This document shows positions 1 to 9,051 of a stretch of DNA of 64,000 bases, one piece after another (position 1 is the stretch's first letter; each line of letters opens with the position of its first letter). Origin of the DNA: Robiginitomaculum sp. (GTDB taxonomy: Bacteria; Pseudomonadota; Alphaproteobacteria; Caulobacterales; Maricaulaceae); the NCBI GenBank assembly GCA_021776525.1, contig JAJFFT010000005.1:186001-250000 (forward strand). The letters run 5' to 3'. A program made the translations under genes and the position numbers. A model generated the notes under the pieces. It saw only the letters and a program-made list of their open reading frames with translations. It searched no databases and was not told the origin of the DNA.

Positions 1-216
1 AGATTGCGAAGACAGCAGGTGGCCACTGAGGAACACGCTGGCACTGGCATAGCCAAACCACAGAACCAGCACCATGGCTGTTCCGGTTGCTATAATTTGT
101 GCGCGGGTGCTCAATGAGAGATAGCGGACTTCCCCGTTGCTGCGGTGATAAATCTGCCGCTCAGGAAAAATATGCTCAAGAACCTCCCGTGCCCTTTCCA
201 GGACGCGTGCGATCAT
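1..216 (-). CDS. M23 family metallopeptidase, N-terminal fragment (partial at left edge)
   Basis: The gene runs off the left edge, so only its first 72 codons are present. The translated start contains FPERQIYHRSNGEVRYLSLS followed by a hydrophobic segment at about residues 39-60. This is the conserved opening (DUF5930) of alphaproteobacterial M23 peptidoglycan endopeptidases, which have an N-terminal membrane anchor, a coiled-coil middle and a C-terminal LytM domain. The LytM domain lies outside the window, so catalytic residues cannot be checked. The ATG at 216 is preceded by a good ribosome binding site (AGGGGG at about 221-226). The family acts in the cell envelope on peptidoglycan. The assignment rests on the recognisable N-terminal motif only. 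Confidence 0.7.
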   Translation of the reverse strand, partial: MIARVLERAREVLEHIFPERQIYHRSNGEVRYLSLSTRAQIIATGTAMVLVLWFGYASASVFLSGHLLSSQS

Positions 217-361
217 CCGATCCCCCTAATTTTCGTAATTACCTGCGTTCGTCTGGGATAAAAGCGGATTACCAGTCTGATTTCAATACTAAAATCATTA
301 ACAATCATCTATTTTACGGTTTATGGTGCCATTTCAGGGCAGTTTTTTGCATATTCCCGTC

Positions 362-1177
362 TCAGGGGAGGAAATTCTCGTAATACCCGGCACTTAACCC
401 GGCCATTTCGCGGGCGTTATGGTTAAAGGGTGGGCGCAGGCCCGCGGGCAGGTATTCTCTAACCAGGCTCTGAAAGTATTGCTGCGGCTCAGCTTTTTTT
501 GCAACGCAAATCCGGTTGAACCAGTGCACGCCCTTGGCAACATGCCCGATTTCTTCGTCATAGATAATGCCCAGTATTGAAGCACTGTGCGTGTCGCCAG
601 CGCTGTTGAGTCTTTCGATCATTTTTGGGGTTACATCCAATCCCCGAGCTTCCAGCAACATCGGGGCTATGGCCAGACGGGCGGCCAGATCGTTTTTGGT
701 GTTAAGAGCGGCTTCCCATAGTCCCTGATGGACCGGCATGGCCCCATAATGACTGTTCAATTCGTCAAGTCGTTTGGTGATCAGCGTAAAGTGTTTGGCT
801 TCATCCCCGGCTACATTAAGCCAGTCTTTGGCAAAACTGTGCCTGTCTTCATTGGCCAAAGCCACATCATGCGTAAACCGCGCGACCATATCCAAGGCCA
901 GATCAATGGCGTTTAGTTCAATGTGGGCAATGGCGTGTAACAGCGCGATGCGCCCTTCTGGCGTACCAATGCGCCGTCGGGGGACAGCGCCTGGTGCGAC
1001 CATATCCAACTGTTCTGGCCGTCCGGGATTGTCTGGGGGTACGGGGCGGGTGCCTAGTGGAGCAAAAGGAATGTCTCCTTCGTTCCAGTCCTGCACCAGA
1101 GCCAGCGTTTGCGCCGCCTTTTGCGCGGGCGAGCATTGGCGCAGTGCAGATATAGTTCGGCTAAGTATATCAGCCAT
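362..1177 (-). CDS. Ferritin-like DUF455 family protein
   Basis: This 271-residue protein matches the DUF455 family, a ferritin-like four-helix fold of unknown physiological role. Likely metal-ligand motifs are visible in order: HIELNAID (about 85-92), DEAKH (125-129), a Glu at about 177 (LLEARGLD) and DEEIGH (207-212). The spaced E and ExxH pattern is that of a carboxylate-bridged di-iron site. Length is normal for the family. The start overlaps the 3' end of the upstream peroxiredoxin gene by 8 bp, so the two are probably co-transcribed and may share an oxidative-stress or iron context; that link is inference. The substrate is unknown. Confidence 0.8.
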   Translation of the reverse strand: MADILSRTISALRQCSPAQKAAQTLALVQDWNEGDIPFAPLGTRPVPPDNPGRPEQLDMVAPGAVPRRRIGTPEGRIALLHAIAHIELNAIDLALDMVARFTHDVALANEDRHSFAKDWLNVAGDEAKHFTLITKRLDELNSHYGAMPVHQGLWEAALNTKNDLAARLAIAPMLLEARGLDVTPKMIERLNSAGDTHSASILGIIYDEEIGHVAKGVHWFNRICVAKKAEPQQYFQSLVREYLPAGLRPPFNHNAREMAGLSAGYYENFLP

Positions 1178-1649
1178 TCAAGGTTTGAACTTCGGATAAT
1201 ACGGCATCGACATGGCCTTTGAGCCGAACCTTGTGCCAGACCTTGGCAATGGTACCGTCAGCCTTGATCAAAAATGTCGCCCGCTCACAGCCCATATATT
1301 TTCGGCCATACATGCTTTTTTCGATCCAAACGCCATAAGCCTTGATGGCCTCTAGGTCTTCATCAGCAGCCAGAGCAATTTTCAACTCATGTTTTGCCTT
1401 GAATTTGTCATGTTTTTGGACACTGTCTTTGGATATTCCAAGGATTGATGCACCTGCTTTTGCAAAGTCCTCAATTTTTTCGGAAAACCCAATGGCTTGT
1501 GTGGTGCAACCAGATGTGTCGTCTTTTGGATAGAAGTAAAGAACCAGTGTTTTGCCTCTAAAGTCATTCAGGGATACGCTGCCTCCGCCATCGCGGGGCA
1601 AGGTAAAGTCGGGGGCAGGTGAGTTCTCTGTGGGGGACGCGCTCATCAT
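1170..1649 (-). CDS. bcp: Thioredoxin-dependent peroxiredoxin, Bcp/PrxQ type
   Basis: A 159-residue cytosolic thiol peroxidase that reduces hydrogen peroxide and organic hydroperoxides at the expense of thioredoxin. The peroxidatic cysteine is C48 in DDTSGCTTQA. The second cysteine found five residues later in E. coli Bcp is absent here (QAIGF), so this is either a 1-Cys-like member or it resolves through the distant cysteine near residue 122. Two ATG codons stand in tandem (1649 and 1646); the GAGGAG ribosome site is only 2 nt from the first and 5 nt from the second, so the second is more likely. It overlaps the DUF455 gene downstream and is transcribed away from the AsmA-like gene across a 58-bp divergent gap. 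Confidence 0.9.
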   Translation of the reverse strand: MMSASPTENSPAPDFTLPRDGGGSVSLNDFRGKTLVLYFYPKDDTSGCTTQAIGFSEKIEDFAKAGASILGISKDSVQKHDKFKAKHELKIALAADEDLEAIKAYGVWIEKSMYGRKYMGCERATFLIKADGTIAKVWHKVRLKGHVDAVLSEVQTLNG

Positions 1650-1722
1650 AACTCCTCATAAAGTAAATGGGGCATAGTAAGATGGTGATAATGCCTAAGT
1701 CAGCCAGTTGGACAAGAGTTTT

Positions 1723-4700
1723 GTGAGCGATACCCCTAACCAAACTCAGAAGAACCTGTTGCAGCGGTTGTTCCCGAAACGCCACGCACCGCTTTGGCGG
1801 GCCACATTTATGCATACGCTGGAATTTTTTGCGCTGATTCTGGCTCTGGTCTTTGCAATCAGCGGTGGTTTGGCCTGGCGCTTGGCACAAGGCCCTGTTT
1901 CGCTGGAATTTTTACGTCAGGATGCACAAGCGGCACTGGTTGATGTGTTTGAAGGCGGGACGGCAACCATTGGAACGCTTCAGGCCAATTGGTCACCGCA
2001 AGAGCGCACCATAGTTTTTGCGGCCCGTGATGTTCAGGTCCTGGGTGAGGATGGCGGCGTTCTGGTGCAAGTGCCGGAATTCAATGTTGGTTTGACCGCC
2101 CTTGGGCTGTTGCAAGGCAAGGCCTTGATCCGGCGCATTGTCGCCATTGGTGGTGAATTTTCTTTTGTGCGTAAAGCCGATGGGCGCATTGGCGCTGGCC
2201 TTGGCCAGCCGGACAAAATTGCATTCAACCGCTCATCGAACAGAAAAAAACAAGATGCGGATACCAAAACCGGGCTGGCATCGCTTCCCAATGTGCTCAA
2301 TCGCCTGCGAGTTCTTGAAATGCGCGACGCGACTTTGCGCTTTGTTGACGAGCGTTCCGGCGTGGACTGGGTCGCGCCGCATGCTGATATTCGCTTTGTC
2401 CGTGATGGCAATGTGTTGAACGCCAGTGCCTCGGGGAAGATCGAAAGCGCCTCTGGAACCGCTATGGTATCTATTGAGGCTTCATCGCGAGATGATTTCT
2501 CGCGCATGAGCGCCGAATTGACCATAAACAATGCTGTTCCGGCGACTTTATTGCCTCAATCTGGTGGCGCTTGGACATGGTTGAGCGGCTTGGATGCACC
2601 CTTAAGCGCCCAGATTTCCTTTTCCACGACGGATGAAGGCTTGCTGAAGGCCGCAGATGGGCATTTACGCCTTGCCAGCGGCGTTTATCGTCGCGGCGAC
2701 CGTGCGCTACCTCTGGATAGTGCTGAGGTGGTTTTTGCTTTTGATCCGATTGATGGTGCCGTGAGTGTTCAGTTGGCTGAGTTGCAATCTGGCCTGATCA
2801 GTGGCTCTTTGAAGGGGCGGATAGCCGGGCTTGATCCGGCGCGCCTGGCGGTGGGAGAACAGGTTGGGTTTGACCTGGCTTTTGAAGACATCCGCTATAA
2901 TCCGGGTGATGTTCTGGTGGCCCCACTGGATATCAATAGTCTCTGGCTGAATGGGTATTATATTCCGGCGTTAAAACAGGCCGAATTCAAAAGTCTGGAT
3001 ATCAGCATTTTTGACTTGTCATTACATGGTACAGGCGCCCTCTATTTACCCGGTGATGGCCGCGGCGAAAATGACCCGTTTCTGTCGCTGAATGCGCGTA
3101 GCGAGGGGCAGATCACCCCGACGCAGATTTTGGCACTCTGGCCAGTAAAATTTGCTTTTGGTGGACGTGACTGGATTCGCCGTAACGTACTTAAAGGGCG
3201 TATTCATGACATTGTTCTGGATGCCCAATTGCCACAACGGGCGTTGCAGGCCCCAAGGCTTGATAACGACATGCTGACTGTATCCTTCGCATTTGACGAG
3301 GCCGTTTCACATTTTGTTCATTCCATGACGCCGTTACGGAATGGCGAAGGGACCGGGGTCTTGCGTGGAAACCGGTTTGATCTGCGTATGGACAGTGCCC
3401 GTTTGCTTAATATGGAACTGACCAAAGGATTTGTTGATATTCCGCGGCTTAGCCCCAAAGGGGTGGTTGCACATTTTGGCGGTCATGCTGTTGGTCCTTT
3501 AGGTGATGTGGTCAAACTGCTGGACGAGGAACCTCTTGAATTCGTCAGTAAATATGGATTGTCGCCGGACGTTATAAACGGGCAGGGCGAGATAGATTTT
3601 AGTATTTCAAGGGCGATGCGTGTGTTTGTTCCGCCAAAAAATATAGATTTTACGGCCACTGGAATGTTTGAAGACATTCGCGTTACAGGCCTTGTCTCTG
3701 GTCAGGACCTCTCGAAAGCCACCGCAACATTCAACGCAACCCCCAAGGGATTGGTGGTCAAGGGCGAAGGGCGTCTGGGGCCTGTGCCCGGCGACTTTAT
3801 CTGGCATGAGATATTCTTCCCCCAAGACGAACCCCGCACTCAATTAGAGATCAATGTGGTTACCAATGAACAAGTGTTTGATGATTTGGGCATTCCAACA
3901 CGGCTGTTTGTTGATGGTCCAATGGGCATTCATATGAAAACCGTTGGCGAAGGTTTGAATATTCAATCCGCTACTCTGGAGGCCGATTTAACCGCGGCAC
4001 GCCTGATGTCGCCCGGCGGCGATTGGGAAAAACCAACAGGCCAGAGCGGTAATGCCGGGCTGGTTATCCAGCGCCGTGGTGATGGTGGGTATGATATAAA
4101 AGATTTTAAGGCCATTACGGATGGGTTCTTACTGAACGGTGATTTGAGTATTGCCGCCAAAGGTGGCGTGCAAAGCGCACATATCAGCAGGGCCAGCATG
4201 GCAGGGTTGTTTGATTTTACAGCCGATATTGAACGCAGCGATGCCGGGGCTTTTGTGCTGAGCGGTCATGCGCAATCTCTGGACGCGCGGGGCTTTGTTC
4301 GGGGGCTGACGCAAGGCGCAAGCACCAATTTAGGTTTTGCGCTGGATGCGCATATCACCTTTGAGCGCGCTTTGGTTTCGGATGCCATGACGCTTCAGGA
4401 TGGGAAAGTTGACTTCAAAAGAGGGCTGCAAGAAGTTGAAACATTGGACTTTAGTGCAAAAACACCGAGCGGAACTGCGGCATTTTCCATCGCCCCGGAC
4501 CCGGACGGCCATCGCCAATTAAAAGGTCGTGCCGATGATGCTGGGCTGGTCATTGAAGCCCTTTTTGGTGCAGACAGTGTCAACGGTGGCGTTTTACAAA
4601 TTGATGGCGTTCTGGGTGACGAGGAAGGTCATAATACCAGGTTGGACCTGACGATGGACGATTTCAAGCTGGGTAACGTTCCTGTCATGGCGCGTATGCT

Positions 4701-5208
4701 ATCTCTTGGGTCGCTGACCGGAATTGCCAATACCATGAGCGGAGAAGGTATTGGGTTTCGCAAATTGATGGCGCCTTTGGAATTTGAAAATGGCACCTTG
4801 AAAATCGGGGCTTCACGGGCAACTGGACCGGCTTTGGGCGTAACTGTGACCGGTACAGTGGATCTGGTCAAAAAAACTATGGCATTAAATGGTGCTCTGG
4901 CACCAGCATATTCAATCAACTCCGCTCTTGGGAATATTCCCATTTTAGGCGGGGTTCTGGTTTCGCGTAAAGGCGAAGGTGTCTTGGGGCTATCATATAA
5001 AATTCAAGGCCCGTTCGAAGCCTTGCAAGTGTTCGTAAACCCATTATCGGCCCTGACGCCGGGGGTGTTTCGGCGTATTTTCGAAGGTGGGAAGCCCAAG
5101 GTTTCACCAAGCCCTGAGGCTAGCCCGCACGCGCCGACTGAAAAGCCTAAGAGCTCTGATGTGGTGACGCCAACACCAGAAGAGACATCAGACGGCGGGG
5201 AGCACTAA
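1723..5208 (+). CDS. AsmA/YhdP-like inner-membrane-anchored protein (DUF3971 plus AsmA C-terminal region)
   Basis: A very large protein (about 1160 residues) with one N-terminal membrane segment (LEFFALILALVFAISGG) followed by a long periplasmic, beta-rich body. The N-terminal half matches DUF3971 and the C-terminal ~250 residues carry the AsmA_2 pattern (TMSGEGIGFRKLMAPLEF, then NIPILGGVL and a VNPLSALTPGVFRRIF ending). This is the YhdP architecture; the AsmA-like proteins are bridge-like transporters implicated in phospholipid movement to the outer membrane. The tail after about residue 1125 is a Pro/Ser/Glu-rich linker. The frame also opens with TTG at 1708, but GTG at 1723 has an AAGAG site upstream and is preferred. 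Its end overlaps the convergent tyrS gene by 21 bp. Confidence 0.85.
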   Translation: MSDTPNQTQKNLLQRLFPKRHAPLWRATFMHTLEFFALILALVFAISGGLAWRLAQGPVSLEFLRQDAQAALVDVFEGGTATIGTLQANWSPQERTIVFAARDVQVLGEDGGVLVQVPEFNVGLTALGLLQGKALIRRIVAIGGEFSFVRKADGRIGAGLGQPDKIAFNRSSNRKKQDADTKTGLASLPNVLNRLRVLEMRDATLRFVDERSGVDWVAPHADIRFVRDGNVLNASASGKIESASGTAMVSIEASSRDDFSRMSAELTINNAVPATLLPQSGGAWTWLSGLDAPLSAQISFSTTDEGLLKAADGHLRLASGVYRRGDRALPLDSAEVVFAFDPIDGAVSVQLAELQSGLISGSLKGRIAGLDPARLAVGEQVGFDLAFEDIRYNPGDVLVAPLDINSLWLNGYYIPALKQAEFKSLDISIFDLSLHGTGALYLPGDGRGENDPFLSLNARSEGQITPTQILALWPVKFAFGGRDWIRRNVLKGRIHDIVLDAQLPQRALQAPRLDNDMLTVSFAFDEAVSHFVHSMTPLRNGEGTGVLRGNRFDLRMDSARLLNMELTKGFVDIPRLSPKGVVAHFGGHAVGPLGDVVKLLDEEPLEFVSKYGLSPDVINGQGEIDFSISRAMRVFVPPKNIDFTATGMFEDIRVTGLVSGQDLSKATATFNATPKGLVVKGEGRLGPVPGDFIWHEIFFPQDEPRTQLEINVVTNEQVFDDLGIPTRLFVDGPMGIHMKTVGEGLNIQSATLEADLTAARLMSPGGDWEKPTGQSGNAGLVIQRRGDGGYDIKDFKAITDGFLLNGDLSIAAKGGVQSAHISRASMAGLFDFTADIERSDAGAFVLSGHAQSLDARGFVRGLTQGASTNLGFALDAHITFERALVSDAMTLQDGKVDFKRGLQEVETLDFSAKTPSGTAAFSIAPDPDGHRQLKGRADDAGLVIEALFGADSVNGGVLQIDGVLGDEEGHNTRLDLTMDDFKLGNVPVMARMLSLGSLTGIANTMSGEGIGFRKLMAPLEFENGTLKIGASRATGPALGVTVTGTVDLVKKTMALNGALAPAYSINSALGNIPILGGVLVSRKGEGVLGLSYKIQGPFEALQVFVNPLSALTPGVFRRIFEGGKPKVSPSPEASPHAPTEKPKSSDVVTPTPEETSDGGEH

Positions 5209-6471
5209 AGCGTGTTTTTTCTTGCCCACGGATAGTTTCAGATTTTCCTGACCGGTAAAGTCACCGGCACCGATCTGTGTCTGCATGTCCGTTACCGGCT
5301 TGTCATTCAACTTCAAGGCTCCGGCTTTGATGTGGCGTTTGGCTTCGCCGCGCGAGGCCACCAGACCAGCGCGTTCAAACAAAGACATTAACGACACACC
5401 ATCAGCCATTTCATCGGCGTTAAGCTGTACCTTGGGCAGATCACCGCCCGCTTGCCCCTGCGCGAAGGTGGCATGGGCGGTCTCTTGCGCGCTTTTTGCG
5501 GCTTCTGCGCCATGCAAAAGCGTGGTGCATGCATTGGCCAACACGATTTTGGCGCTGTTGATGTCGGCCCCTTCAAGGGCCTGATATTTGGCAATTTCGT
5601 CCAGCGGCATATCTGTGAACAAGCGCATAAAGCGGGCCACATCCGCGTCCTCGCAATTACGCCAGAACTGCCAGTATTCATAAGGGCTGCGCAGGTCTGC
5701 GTTCAGCCAGACGGCCCCGTCGGCGGTTTTGCCCATTTTTCCGCCAGATGCCGTGGTGATCAGCGGCGCAGTAAACCCAAAAGCCTTTTCGTCATCGCGC
5801 TCTATGCCATTATGCTCGACCTTGTATTTGTGGATCAACTCGCGGCCATTGACGATATTGCCCCATTGGTCGGACCCGCCCATTTGCAAGCGGCAGCCAT
5901 AACGCTGGTTCAGTTCCAGAAAGTCATAGGCTTGCAACAGCATGTAGTTGAATTCCAGGAAAGTCAGTTCCTGTTCACGGTCCAGACGGCGCTTGACGCT
6001 TTCCAGTGCAATCATCCGATTAATCGAGAAAAACCTGCCCACATCGCGTAAAAAATCAATATAGCCGAGGCCCTCAAGCCAGTCGGCATTATCGACGATA
6101 ATGGCATCGGTCGGGCCATCACCAAATTTCAGGAATTTAGCAAACACGCCCTTCAGGCTTTCTTTATTGGCGTTGATCTGTTCGGTGCTCAGTACCGGGC
6201 GAGATTTGTCTTTGTCTGACGGATCGCCAATTTTTGTTGTGCCGCCACCCAGCAAGACAATGGGACGCCCTCCGGCCTGTTGCAGACGGCGTAACAGCAT
6301 AATCTGTACCAGCGACCCGACATGCAGGCTGCTGGCGGTGCAATCGAAACCGATATAGGCGCACAGACTACCTTTTTGTGCGGCCTGATCGATGCCGTCC
6401 AAGTCGGTTGCCTGATAATAAAAGTCACGCGAAACAAGATTGCGCACAAATTCTGATTTATACTGGTCCAT
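5188..6471 (-). CDS. tyrS: Tyrosyl-tRNA synthetase
   Basis: Charges tRNA-Tyr with tyrosine in the cytosol. A class I synthetase of 427 residues, normal for the bacterial TyrRS family. The HIGH-type motif is HVGS (residues 50-53), the tyrosine pocket is seen in GGSDQWGNI (about 198-206), the KMSKS-type loop is KMGKT (245-249) and an S4 RNA-binding domain forms the last ~65 residues. The frame is open back to 6585, but ATG at 6471 (MDQYKSEF) is the conserved family start; the extra 38 codons do not resemble TyrRS and overlap the divergent anmK gene. The 3' end overlaps the AsmA-like gene convergently by 21 bp. Confidence 0.97.
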   Translation of the reverse strand: MDQYKSEFVRNLVSRDFYYQATDLDGIDQAAQKGSLCAYIGFDCTASSLHVGSLVQIMLLRRLQQAGGRPIVLLGGGTTKIGDPSDKDKSRPVLSTEQINANKESLKGVFAKFLKFGDGPTDAIIVDNADWLEGLGYIDFLRDVGRFFSINRMIALESVKRRLDREQELTFLEFNYMLLQAYDFLELNQRYGCRLQMGGSDQWGNIVNGRELIHKYKVEHNGIERDDEKAFGFTAPLITTASGGKMGKTADGAVWLNADLRSPYEYWQFWRNCEDADVARFMRLFTDMPLDEIAKYQALEGADINSAKIVLANACTTLLHGAEAAKSAQETAHATFAQGQAGGDLPKVQLNADEMADGVSLMSLFERAGLVASRGEAKRHIKAGALKLNDKPVTDMQTQIGAGDFTGQENLKLSVGKKKHALVLPAV

Positions 6472-6551
6472 AAGGCCTCTACCGGATAAACTGAACATGC
6501 CTCTTAGCAGGTGTCTGGCTTTGTCGAAAAGTACAAATTTGAGGAAATCAC

Positions 6552-7667
6552 ATGCACGCCATCGGTTTAATGAGTGGAACCTCACTGGATGGTATGGATG
6601 CGGCTCTTCTAGAAACCGATGGAATGCGTGTGTTGGACTTTGGCCCAGCTCTCACACTACCCTTTGATGCAACCACAAAATTCTTACTGCAAAGGGCCGT
6701 TGAAGATGCGCTTGAGTGGCGTTTTGACGGTGATGCACCAAACAGCTTTACACCTGCGGCCTCGGCTCTGGCACTGTGTGCCCAGGATGCTGTGCAGGCT
6801 GTATTAAACGCGGCCGCCCTGGATGCCGAGGCTGTTGATGTGGTTGGGTTTCATGGGCAAACGGTCCTGCACCAGCCGCCAACTACACGAAAACGCGGAA
6901 AAACGTGCCAGATCGGTGATGCTTGTGCCCTGTCGAGCGCCATAGATATTCCTGTGATTTATGACTTTCGGTCAATGGATATGGCGTCCGGCGGGCAGGG
7001 CGCGCCGCTGGCACCGGCTTATCATCAGGCTTTGGCTGTGGACCTGCCCAAGCCTGTCATGATCTTGAATATTGGTGGGGTGGGCAACCTGACTTGGATT
7101 GGTGAAGATGGGGCCATGCTGGCTTTTGATACCGGGCCGGGCAATGGGCCAATTGACGCATTGATCAGCAAGGCCGGTGCTGGAGAGATGGATCGGGGCG
7201 GGATAATCGCGGCCAAAGGCCAGGTCAATGAGGCCAGTATAGAGACCTTTCTGGCGGCAGATTTCTTTTCAGCACCACCACCAAAATCTCTGGACCGCTG
7301 GGACTTTGATGCACACATGGTTGCCGATATGAGCCTAGAGGATGGTGCGGCGACGCTCACCGCATTTTGTGCAGCCACCGTTGCACGGGCGATTGACTGG
7401 TTGCCAGCACCGCCAAAGCAAATTCTGGTTTGCGGTGGCGGGCGGAAAAACCCAACGCTGATGGCTGCTTTGCAGGCGCGCACGAAGGTACCGGTTTATC
7501 CCGTCGAGGAAAACCGCTGGCGTGGTGATGCATTAGAGGCCGAGGCCTTTGCTTTTCTGGCTGTGCGGCACATGTTGGATATGCCGATCAGCTGGCCAGA
7601 TACAACTGGGGTTGCGGCCCCGATGCGCGGTGGTCGTCTTGCGCAATCGACAACAGCTATATTCTAG
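6552..7667 (+). CDS. anmK: Anhydro-N-acetylmuramic acid kinase
   Basis: Phosphorylates and opens 1,6-anhydro-N-acetylmuramic acid released by lytic transglycosylases, giving MurNAc-6-phosphate for cell-wall recycling. The 371-residue protein starts with MHAIGLMSGTSLDGMD, the family signature containing the ATP-binding SGTSLDG loop, and carries GFHGQTVLHQPP and the FDTGPGNGPID motif in the middle. Length and motifs are complete. It is divergent from tyrS, the usual neighbour in Proteobacteria, with 80 bp between starts. Its stop overlaps the convergent hydrolase gene by 4 bp. Confidence 0.96.
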   Translation: MHAIGLMSGTSLDGMDAALLETDGMRVLDFGPALTLPFDATTKFLLQRAVEDALEWRFDGDAPNSFTPAASALALCAQDAVQAVLNAAALDAEAVDVVGFHGQTVLHQPPTTRKRGKTCQIGDACALSSAIDIPVIYDFRSMDMASGGQGAPLAPAYHQALAVDLPKPVMILNIGGVGNLTWIGEDGAMLAFDTGPGNGPIDALISKAGAGEMDRGGIIAAKGQVNEASIETFLAADFFSAPPPKSLDRWDFDAHMVADMSLEDGAATLTAFCAATVARAIDWLPAPPKQILVCGGGRKNPTLMAALQARTKVPVYPVEENRWRGDALEAEAFAFLAVRHMLDMPISWPDTTGVAAPMRGGRLAQSTTAIF

Positions 7668-8356
7668 CGGCGGCCTTTACGAGTCTGTAAAAATTCTTCC
7701 AAAGATGGGTCAACCATGCCGTTCTGGCGGAAGTCTAAATAGCTTTCGACTTCGGCTTCCAGCTCTTCTGCGTGGTTTTCAAACAAATGCCCGGCACCCT
7801 GAATAATCTTATGGGTCAGGACCGCACCTTTTTGAATGCGAATTTTTTCTGATACGCGTTCAATCTCATCAGGTGGACAGATGCGATCTGCCGAACCATA
7901 GGCCAACAGGCCAGAAGTCGGGCAAGGAGCCAGAAAGCCAAAATCATACATGTTCATGGGCGGGGAAACGGAAATAAAGCCGCGGATTTCCGGGCGGCGC
8001 ATCAATAATTGCATGCCGATCCAGGCCCCAAAGGAATGCCCTGCAATCCAGCACAACGACGCATTGGGGTTTAGCGCCTGCATCCAGTCGAGGACTGTGG
8101 CAGCATCCTGTAACTCGCCCTGACCGTGATCATATTCACCAACGCTGCGGCCGACGCCGCGCAGGTTAAAGCGCAGAACCGCATAACCACGGCGTTTGAA
8201 AATATCATAAAGGCCCGTTACCACACGGGTATTCATAGAGCCGCCGCCCTGTGGGTGAGCGTGAAGAATCATGGCCAAGGGCGCATCTTCGGCATCCGCA
8301 GGAGAGTAATTGCCTTCCAGGCGACCTTCCGGTCCGGGGATAATGACTTCAGGCAT
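7664..8356 (-). CDS. Alpha/beta hydrolase of the dienelactone-hydrolase-like group
   Basis: A 230-residue soluble alpha/beta hydrolase. The oxyanion-side motif HAHPQGGGSMN (about 32-42) and FNLRGVGRS (63-71) are typical of the conserved COG2945-like hydrolases. The nucleophile elbow is GHSFGA with Ser at 108, and GAGHLF near residue 185 supplies the catalytic His. The natural substrate of this group is not established. It starts 233 bp from iscR in divergent orientation and ends against anmK, so it is probably monocistronic. Confidence 0.85.
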   Translation of the reverse strand: MPEVIIPGPEGRLEGNYSPADAEDAPLAMILHAHPQGGGSMNTRVVTGLYDIFKRRGYAVLRFNLRGVGRSVGEYDHGQGELQDAATVLDWMQALNPNASLCWIAGHSFGAWIGMQLLMRRPEIRGFISVSPPMNMYDFGFLAPCPTSGLLAYGSADRICPPDEIERVSEKIRIQKGAVLTHKIIQGAGHLFENHAEELEAEVESYLDFRQNGMVDPSLEEFLQTRKGRR

Positions 8357-8454
8357 TGTGGTTTAATCCTGTAACGTATGGGTTTAATAACATTGTTCTA
8401 TAGTGGGTAATAGGTATGGCTTGTGCAATGTTTTTCAGGTTTCATGTGGTTTGT

Positions 8455-8479
8455 AATCTTGACTAGTTTAGTGGGTTAT
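8455..8479 (+). promoter_or_regulatory. Putative IscR type-1 box and promoter upstream of the SUF operon
   Basis: The 25-bp stretch fits the type-1 IscR operator: GACT at 8461-8464, A-rich/T-rich centre, then AGT at 8470-8472 and GGTTAT at the right end. TTGACT at 8459-8464 can serve as a -35 element within the box, with a weak -10-like CACATT 17 bp downstream. The location 111 bp before the iscR start fits autoregulation by [2Fe-2S]-IscR. The match was made by eye against the known consensus. Confidence 0.55.
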
Positions 8480-8589
8480 TGCACATTTTTGTTTCGGACC
8501 CGTTATGCGCGCTATACGCAGCGCCAGCAGGTTTGGCGCCTTCTAGCATAGGGTCGGCGCGCATGCGAGACAGGAAATGAGATTTAACC

Positions 8590-9051
8590 ATGAAGTTAAG
8601 TGCAAAAGGGCGTTACGCCGTGATGGCATTAGCCGATTTGGCGTCGATTAAAGAGCAGGGGCCGGTTACGCTGGCTGAGATTGCCGAGCGCCAGGATATT
8701 TCCATCTCTTATCTGGAGCAATTATTTGCCAAACTACGCCGCTCAGGCGTGGTCAAAGGCGTGCGTGGTCCCGGCGGTGGGTACCGCCTGTCGCGCCCAG
8801 CCTGCGAGACCAGCATTGTTGATATCATTTTGGCCGTTGACGAACAGATTGATACGGTGGCATGCGATCGTAACTCTAATGTCGGGTGCACCGGCAAAAC
8901 TGGCCGATGTCTGGCACATGACCTTTGGGACGAGCTGGGGCGACATATCTATCTTTTCCTGAGCTCAGTTACATTGGATGATGTGTTGAACCGCCGGGTA
9001 TTGGGAACCGCTGGCGGTGCGCATTTAATGGAAAGCATGCATCAAAAATGA
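8590..9051 (+). CDS. iscR: Rrf2-family iron-sulfur regulator IscR
   Basis: A 153-residue winged-helix transcription factor that senses Fe-S status and controls Fe-S assembly genes. The N-terminal HTH is seen in KLSAKGRYAVMALADLA and ISISYLEQLF; Glu43, which sets operator discrimination in E. coli IscR, is conserved. The cluster-ligand set is present with slightly wider spacing: C92, C100, C107 and H110 (E. coli 92/98/104/107). It is the first gene of the SUF operon and its stop overlaps the next start (ATGA at 9048-9051). An IscR-like box lies upstream, so negative autoregulation is likely. Confidence 0.93.
   Translation: MKLSAKGRYAVMALADLASIKEQGPVTLAEIAERQDISISYLEQLFAKLRRSGVVKGVRGPGGGYRLSRPACETSIVDIILAVDEQIDTVACDRNSNVGCTGKTGRCLAHDLWDELGRHIYLFLSSVTLDDVLNRRVLGTAGGAHLMESMHQK

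Noticed and set aside
99..383. Open frame on the plus strand at the left edge
   Set aside because: It is antisense to the recognisable M23 peptidase N-terminus and has no family features or ribosome site.
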